From assembly GCA_945949385.1 (NCBI GenBank), contig CAMFEL010000020.1, positions 1 through 19,331 of the forward strand: a stretch of 19,331 bases of DNA. Reading direction: 5' to 3'. The first letter of the stretch is position 1. Each line of letters begins with the position of its first letter. The translations under genes were made by a program, and so were the position numbers. Of this stretch, positions 15,226 to 19,331 are shown one piece after another. The notes beneath the pieces were generated by a model that made no database searches, was not told the DNA's origin, and saw only the letters and a program-made list of their open reading frames with translations. Source of the DNA: an uncultured Clostridia bacterium (GTDB lineage Bacteria; Bacillota; Clostridia; Oscillospirales; CAG-272).

Positions 15226-16335
15226 GTGGGACTTAATATAGACAAACGGGATATACCGTCCGGAAAGCGTATTCTTGTTACAAGCGACATTCACGGACAT
15301 ATTGATCATTTGAAAAATGTACTTGAAAAGGCGCACTTTTGCGACAGCGATCTGCTTGTTATCGTCGGAGATATTGTGGAAAAAGGACCGCACAGCCTTG
15401 AAACCCTGCGGTATGTAATGAGCCTTTATGAAAAGGGAAACGTCGCGGTGACGATGGGAAATGTGGACTTGTGGCGGCTGTGGATGATAGACGGAATAAG
15501 CGAGGGCAGTGCCGGGGATTTCTTGGGCTATCTGCTTTCACAGCGCGCATGGAAAGGTACGAATTTTTACGATGAAATGGCGGCCGAGTGCGGAGTCAGT
15601 CTTGATTCTCCCGAGGATATACTGCGAACAAAAGATGCGATTTGCTCACATTTCAAGCCTGAACTTGATTTTCTTCGCAGCCGCCCCACGGCTTTGGAAA
15701 CTCAGAACTATATTTTCGTCCACGGAGGAATGACGCAGAAAAATTTTGAAAATGCCGAAGAACTTGATCCGTACGGCTTTCTGAAGTACGATAATTTTAT
15801 GAGTTGCGAGCTGTGCTTTGATAAGTACATAGTCGTAGGTCACTGGCCGATAACGCTGTACAGCGAAAAAATCCCGCAGTCAAACCCCGTCATAAACAGG
15901 CAGAAAAAGATAATATCCATAGACGGCGGCTGCGGATTAAAATCTGACGGACAGTTAAACCTTATTGAAATCCCCGATATAAACTGCAAAGTAGGTGAAA
16001 TAAAGCATTACAGCTATGACGGGCTCCCCGTCTGCATTGCTCTTGAAGACCAGGAGGCGTCCGCCGATTCCCTGCATATAAAATGGACGGACAACGAAAT
16101 AAAGGAGCTTGAAACCGAAGACGGCTTCACATATGCGGAGCATGTAAGTACGGGCAAAAGGCTGTGGATATGTAGTGATTATATTTATCAGGAGCATCAC
16201 AGCAACGACTTTACGGATTACGCACTGCCCGTAAAAAAAGGGGACAGGCTGTCCGTTGTGAAAGTCACATCAAGAGGCATTATTGCAAAAAAGGACGGTG
16301 TAACCGGCTGGTACTACGGCAAAATCAAGGAATAG
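15226..16335 (+). CDS. Calcineurin-like metallophosphoesterase with C-terminal extension
   Basis: A 369-residue protein. Residues 1-245 are a two-metal phosphoesterase of the PrpE/ApaH-like kind: SDIHGH (20-25, ligands D21 and H23), GDIVEKGP (48-55, D49), GNVD (78-81), FVHGG (164-168) and GHWP (205-208). In the third motif the usual catalytic His of GNH(D/E) is Val; Cys is known at this place in some YfcE-type diesterases, so activity is still possible but mechanism may differ. The last 40 residues (YALPVKKGDRLSVV to the end) look like a small SH3-type barrel. The start is GTG 15226 after AAAGGAGA. Being 37 bases behind the exporter with no terminator, it may belong to that operon. The substrate (protein, dinucleotide or nucleotide) is not evident. 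Confidence 0.85.
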   Translation: MGLNIDKRDIPSGKRILVTSDIHGHIDHLKNVLEKAHFCDSDLLVIVGDIVEKGPHSLETLRYVMSLYEKGNVAVTMGNVDLWRLWMIDGISEGSAGDFLGYLLSQRAWKGTNFYDEMAAECGVSLDSPEDILRTKDAICSHFKPELDFLRSRPTALETQNYIFVHGGMTQKNFENAEELDPYGFLKYDNFMSCELCFDKYIVVGHWPITLYSEKIPQSNPVINRQKKIISIDGGCGLKSDGQLNLIEIPDINCKVGEIKHYSYDGLPVCIALEDQEASADSLHIKWTDNEIKELETEDGFTYAEHVSTGKRLWICSDYIYQEHHSNDFTDYALPVKKGDRLSVVKVTSRGIIAKKDGVTGWYYGKIKE

Positions 16336-16473
16336 CAAACCGATACTATGAATCAAAACAACCGGCAAAGCCTGAGATCCCTACTGCGACTGTAAGCCAC
16401 TGCTTGCGGCGGGACTGTCAAGCGGCAAAATCCTCTTTTTTACACCTCGTTAGCAGGTGATTTTCAGGATACC
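16336..16473 (+). other. Short intergenic stretch with imperfect hairpins
   Basis: Between the phosphoesterase stop codon and the shared terminator, GCC...GCTTG (16396-16406) can pair with CAAGC-GGC (16419-16426), leaving ACT bulged, and a run of six T residues lies about 10 bases further on. CACCT...AGGTG (16443-16459) is a second small hairpin. GACTGT followed by A/C and AAG occurs twice. No gene is visible. The stretch may act as a weak first terminator. Confidence 0.4.
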
Positions 16474-16501
16474 AAAAAATCCGCCGAAAGGCGGATTTTT
16501 T
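16474..16501. terminator. Bidirectional terminator between converging operons
   Basis: AAAAAATCCGCC (16474-16485) pairs with GGCGGATTTTTT (16490-16501) across a GAAA tetraloop. A and T runs on both sides let it end transcription from the exporter/phosphoesterase side and from the galM side; the latter stop codon is only 15 bases away. Confidence 0.92.
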
Positions 16502-16515
16502 ACAGCTTAATTATT

Positions 16516-17616
16516 TCAATCTGAAAGCAAATCAAAGGAATAAACGCGCACCTGGCGTTTGCCCAAGGCGTACATTTCGTTGTAGGTGGGAAGCGCGGCG
16601 ACCTCAAGCAGTTTGCCGCCCAGAGCCTCGCAGGTCTTGTAGGAGGGCGCATTATCCGGGTCGCAGGTGATCGTAAGATGCTCCATACCGTGCTTTTTTG
16701 CAAGATGGAACAAAAGCCTGCACGCTTTTGCGGCGTAGTGATGCCCACGGTATTCTTCAAACACCGTGTAGCCTATGTTTCCGCCGTAATATGTATTATC
16801 GTTGTGACCGACTCTCAGGTCGCATACTCCCATGGGAGTGTCGTCCTCCGCCTTGCAGATGTTGAATTTATAAGCGGGCACATAAAGCCGGGCGGGATCG
16901 CCCTGCTTTGTCTGTATAAGCCTAAGTCTTATTTCTCCGTCGCACAGATCGTCAGTGGGGAAAAACCGCCCCTCGCCTATGGGAGTATGTATGTCTACAA
17001 GAGCGTTGCAGTCATCGGAGGACAGTTTATTGAATTCGTGCATGACGCCTACCGCGTATATGCCGCACGCCATTGCTGCGCGCAGGGTAGGGGCGAAATC
17101 TTCAAAAATAACACATTCACGCGCCCCGCAGCCAAGCAGCTCTTTTGAGTCTTTCAGCACATCGGATTTATTGTACGGCTTATCCGCAACGGAAATAAAG
17201 TGCTTCATTTTTCCGTAATCGACAAGAGTGCGAAAGCGCTCAAGCACGGACTCCCTTTGACTGGTTAGGGCGATAAACTCTGCATTGGGGTACAAAATTT
17301 CAAGCTGACGGTAGAAGGGCGCAGTCCGCAGTCCCAGCTTCTTTACACGGGCAAAGAGATTTTCCGTTCTTGTGCGGAAAAATTCTCCGTCGTCAAAGGC
17401 GACATTCTTGTTTTTCTTCAAAAGGGAGTAGATCTCCGTTTCCGGATGTCCCACATAGTTTTGCAGAAATTCTTCTTTTGTCACGGTGTGCCCCGGACAA
17501 AGCTCCTCGACGGTCTGCCTGTACGCCTCGTAGTGAAAGGGCTCCGTGTCGGTGGCAGTACCGTCAAGGTCATAAATAAACAGTTTTTTCTCGCTAAGTA
17601 CGTCAAAAAAATCCAA
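16516..17616 (-). CDS. HAD phosphatase fused to GNAT acetyltransferase
   Basis: A 366-residue two-domain protein. Residues 1-215 are a HAD-superfamily hydrolase of the beta-phosphoglucomutase-like subgroup with a helical cap: YDLDGTATDTE (D16 nucleophile, D18 acid/base), TS at 118-119, a Lys around 146-150 and FED (171-173) for Mg2+. Residues 225-355 are a GNAT domain with strand NIGYTVFEEYRG and acetyl-CoA loop RGHHYA (290-295), then DPDNAPSYKTCEALG. The start is a TTG at 17616: no in-frame ATG exists before residue 137, GGAG lies 7 bases upstream, and it begins 2 bases after the galM stop, so translation is coupled. Being downstream of galM suggests a sugar-phosphate substrate for the HAD part; this is inference. 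What the GNAT half acetylates is unknown. Confidence 0.85.
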   Translation of the reverse strand: MDFFDVLSEKKLFIYDLDGTATDTEPFHYEAYRQTVEELCPGHTVTKEEFLQNYVGHPETEIYSLLKKNKNVAFDDGEFFRTRTENLFARVKKLGLRTAPFYRQLEILYPNAEFIALTSQRESVLERFRTLVDYGKMKHFISVADKPYNKSDVLKDSKELLGCGARECVIFEDFAPTLRAAMACGIYAVGVMHEFNKLSSDDCNALVDIHTPIGEGRFFPTDDLCDGEIRLRLIQTKQGDPARLYVPAYKFNICKAEDDTPMGVCDLRVGHNDNTYYGGNIGYTVFEEYRGHHYAAKACRLLFHLAKKHGMEHLTITCDPDNAPSYKTCEALGGKLLEVAALPTYNEMYALGKRQVRVYSFDLLSD

Positions 17617-17618
17617 AT

Positions 17619-18656
17619 TTACGCTCCGAAGTCAAAAACAGTGTTTTTTGAGTATTTTTCTCCGGGACGGAGAATTGTGTCCGTAATTCCCGGATGATTA
17701 ACTGCGTCGGGCATTACCTGAGTTTCAAGGCATACGCCCATATGTCCGCCGGGCTTTATTGTTCCGTAAAAAGGGGGATTGTCAGACCCTATCATATTCC
17801 CCGTATAAAGCTGAATGCAGGGCAGATCGGTAAGTATTTCCATGCTTCTGCCGCTTACGGGGTCGGACAGCCGCCCCGCACTTTTGAGCTTACCGTCAAA
17901 ATCTTTTATAAAATAGTTGGTATCGTAGCCGTTGCAGTGGCGAAGAAGCCCGAAATCCGCGCCTATATCGCGTCCGATCGCTTTCTCCGTGCAAAAATCG
18001 TAGGGAGTGCCGGCTACATCGGAAAAAGTACCGTCGGGAATAAGCTTTTCACTTGTATTGCATATTCTGTCGCAATCAAGCCTGAGCAGCATATTAAGGG
18101 TGCGGCCGCTGCCTGCTCCGCACAGGTCGAAATAGGAGTGATTTGTAAGGCATACGGGCGTCGCCTTGTCGGTTGTCGCTTCATAGCTTATAATAAGCTT
18201 TGAATCTTCAGAAAGCGTGTAGGTACACCTTGCACAGAGCCTTCCGGGGTATCCCATATCTCCGTCCTCGCTTATAAGGGAAAGCGTTACCGAGTGCTCG
18301 CAAAAGCTCTCAATTTCCCAAATACGCTCGCCGAAGCCGTCGGGTCCGCCGTGCAGATGGTTTTTTCCGTCGTTTGCGGGCAGTGTGTATTTTACGCCGT
18401 CAAGGGTAAAGGTGCTGTTGCCTATACGGTTACAGCAGCGCCCCACCACCTCGCCGAAGTGACCGCAGGAGCGCCTGTAATCCTCGGCGCTGTTGTACCC
18501 AAGCACCACATTTTCCGACTTGCCGCATTTGTCGGGGACATAAAGGCTTTGCAGAATACAGCCGAGGGTAATAACCGTGCAGCTCATACCCGCGCCGTTT
18601 TCAAGGGTTACGGAATAAACCTCTCCCTCCATAAGGCGCCCGAAAAGCTTTTTCAT
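17619..18656 (-). CDS. galM: Aldose 1-epimerase (mutarotase)
   Basis: A 345-residue galactose-mutarotase-like enzyme that interconverts alpha and beta anomers of sugars such as galactose and glucose. The family's active-site residues are visible: NHLHGG (99-104), catalytic acid His in NHSYFDL (H173) and catalytic base Glu in LETQVMPDAVNHPG (E311). Length is typical. The ATG at 18656 is preceded by GGAGG at 7 bases and overlaps the TGA of the dipeptidase gene (ATGA), which decides the start over a longer frame reaching into that gene. It is the middle gene of a coupled minus-strand operon, with the HAD-GNAT fusion downstream. No galactokinase or uridylyltransferase is in view, so the sugar could be another aldose. 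Confidence 0.93.
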   Translation of the reverse strand: MKKLFGRLMEGEVYSVTLENGAGMSCTVITLGCILQSLYVPDKCGKSENVVLGYNSAEDYRRSCGHFGEVVGRCCNRIGNSTFTLDGVKYTLPANDGKNHLHGGPDGFGERIWEIESFCEHSVTLSLISEDGDMGYPGRLCARCTYTLSEDSKLIISYEATTDKATPVCLTNHSYFDLCGAGSGRTLNMLLRLDCDRICNTSEKLIPDGTFSDVAGTPYDFCTEKAIGRDIGADFGLLRHCNGYDTNYFIKDFDGKLKSAGRLSDPVSGRSMEILTDLPCIQLYTGNMIGSDNPPFYGTIKPGGHMGVCLETQVMPDAVNHPGITDTILRPGEKYSKNTVFDFGA

Positions 18657-19331
18657 TTCAGCACCTCCAGCACGCGCACAATAAAATCGGTGCATTTTTT
18701 AAGGCTTGATATGCTCATGGTCTCTGCGGGAGTGTGTATGCCGTTGAGCTGAGGGCCGATAGATACTATGTCAAGATCAGGCTTCTTTGAAAGGAGAACG
18801 CCGCATTCCAGTCCCGCGTGAATAACATCGACGGTGGGGGCCCTGCCGAACATTTCCTTCCATGTACTGCACATAACCTCCCGAAGCTTTGAGTCTTTTT
18901 TGTACTCCCAGCCGGGATACCGACCGTGGATACGGGTGCTTCCTTCCGCCTCTTTGCAAAGGTCGGAAATACAGCCGCAGAGCGCGTCTCTGTCGGCTTC
19001 AGACACGCTTCTGACGGATATTGTACCCGTAACACTTGAGTCTTTTGTCAGCAGTATGCCGATATTGTCGGAGGTGTGAACAAGCCCTGCGGGCTCGGCG
19101 CACATCTTCTGAACTCCGTAGGGAATTGCACGGAGAAAATTCAATACCTTATTCGCGCTGTCACGGCTCAAAGGAGCGCCGCAATTGTCCGCTTCTTCTA
19201 TTGTAAGCGTTATGCCGGGCTCAGCTTTTTTCCATGCTTCCGATCTATCCGAAAAAGCCTTTTTGATTTCATCCGCTCCGGAAAGCACCGTTGCCTCGCA
19301 GCGGTCGGGTATGGCGTTGTCCTTGCCGTCG
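18653..19331 (-). CDS. pepD: PepD-type aminoacyl-histidine dipeptidase (M20), C-terminal part
   Basis: The frame runs off the right edge, leaving the last 225 residues of what is usually a protein of about 480. The visible part matches the C-terminal half of cytosolic non-specific dipeptidase (beta-Ala-His dipeptidase, peptidase family M20C): GKDNAIPDRCEATV at the edge, RIHGRYPGWEYKKDSKL, then HAGLECGVLLSKKPDLDI and SIGPQLNGIHTPAETMSI near the end. These carry the Glu and His that help bind the metals. The two-zinc core in the N-terminal half is outside the window. The enzyme splits dipeptides in the cytoplasm. Its stop codon overlaps the galM start by 4 bases, so it heads or lies early in the pepD-galM-HAD/GNAT operon. 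Confidence 0.9.
   Translation of the reverse strand, partial: DGKDNAIPDRCEATVLSGADEIKKAFSDRSEAWKKAEPGITLTIEEADNCGAPLSRDSANKVLNFLRAIPYGVQKMCAEPAGLVHTSDNIGILLTKDSSVTGTISVRSVSEADRDALCGCISDLCKEAEGSTRIHGRYPGWEYKKDSKLREVMCSTWKEMFGRAPTVDVIHAGLECGVLLSKKPDLDIVSIGPQLNGIHTPAETMSISSLKKCTDFIVRVLEVLK

Noticed and set aside
16366..16440. Resemblance to cobalamin riboswitch pieces (ACTGTAAG and GCCACTG)
   Set aside because: The core boxes are missing, and on the plus strand the stretch lies at the end of an operon with no gene downstream to control.
18657..18695. Longer galM start reaching into the dipeptidase gene
   Set aside because: The extra residues are the other frame of pepD; ATG 18656 has GGAGG at 7 bases and the usual MKK start.

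Overview
The window looks like ordinary chromosome from an anaerobic, Gram-positive Clostridia-type bacterium, most likely a Ruminococcus-like member of the Oscillospirales. The reasons are a monomeric [FeFe]-hydrogenase paired with a SpoIIE/PP2C-type phosphatase, a three-repeat S-layer-homology protein, a short (448-residue) Firmicutes-style glucose-6-phosphate isomerase, strong AGGAGG-type ribosome sites, sigma-A-like promoters with 17-base spacers, and many GC-stem/T-tract terminators. The genus is an inference. I see no tRNA, rRNA, phage, transposase or CRISPR.

Left part (1-4600). A phosphatase gene, cut at the left edge, leads into the hydrogenase. Next comes a 628-base gene-free stretch full of structure: six evenly spaced 15-base hairpins, a 14-bp hairpin, a branched inverted-repeat element with a terminator inside it, and the terminator of the next gene. 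A monocistronic minus-strand Gfo/Idh/MocA oxidoreductase with a very good promoter follows. Beyond it is a 41-codon minus-strand gene whose product is about three quarters Gln plus Asn. It lies just downstream of the S-layer-homology surface protein and seems to share its terminator.

Middle part (4663-11525). The S-layer-homology protein diverges from a gene for a two-helix membrane protein of unknown function. Mostly single-gene units on the plus strand follow, several with their own terminator: a family 2 glycosyltransferase, a secreted D-Ala-D-Ala carboxypeptidase, pgi, and a small P-loop protein. Surface protein, glycosyltransferase and carboxypeptidase give this part an envelope flavour.

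Right part (11559-19331). A plus-strand run with no internal terminator that I can see encodes a GNAT-ASCH fusion, a complete ABC-2 exporter (ATPase plus two different permeases, tightly coupled) and a calcineurin-like phosphoesterase with an extra C-terminal domain. A bidirectional terminator at 16474-16501 separates it from a converging minus-strand operon: pepD (C-terminal part only), galM and a HAD-GNAT fusion, coupled by a 4-base overlap and a 2-base gap.

No single spectacular new system stands out. The most interesting items are the Gln/Asn-rich micro-gene, the periodic hairpin array, the two unrelated GNAT fusion proteins, and the phosphatase-hydrogenase pair with its uncharacterised phosphatase C-terminal domain.
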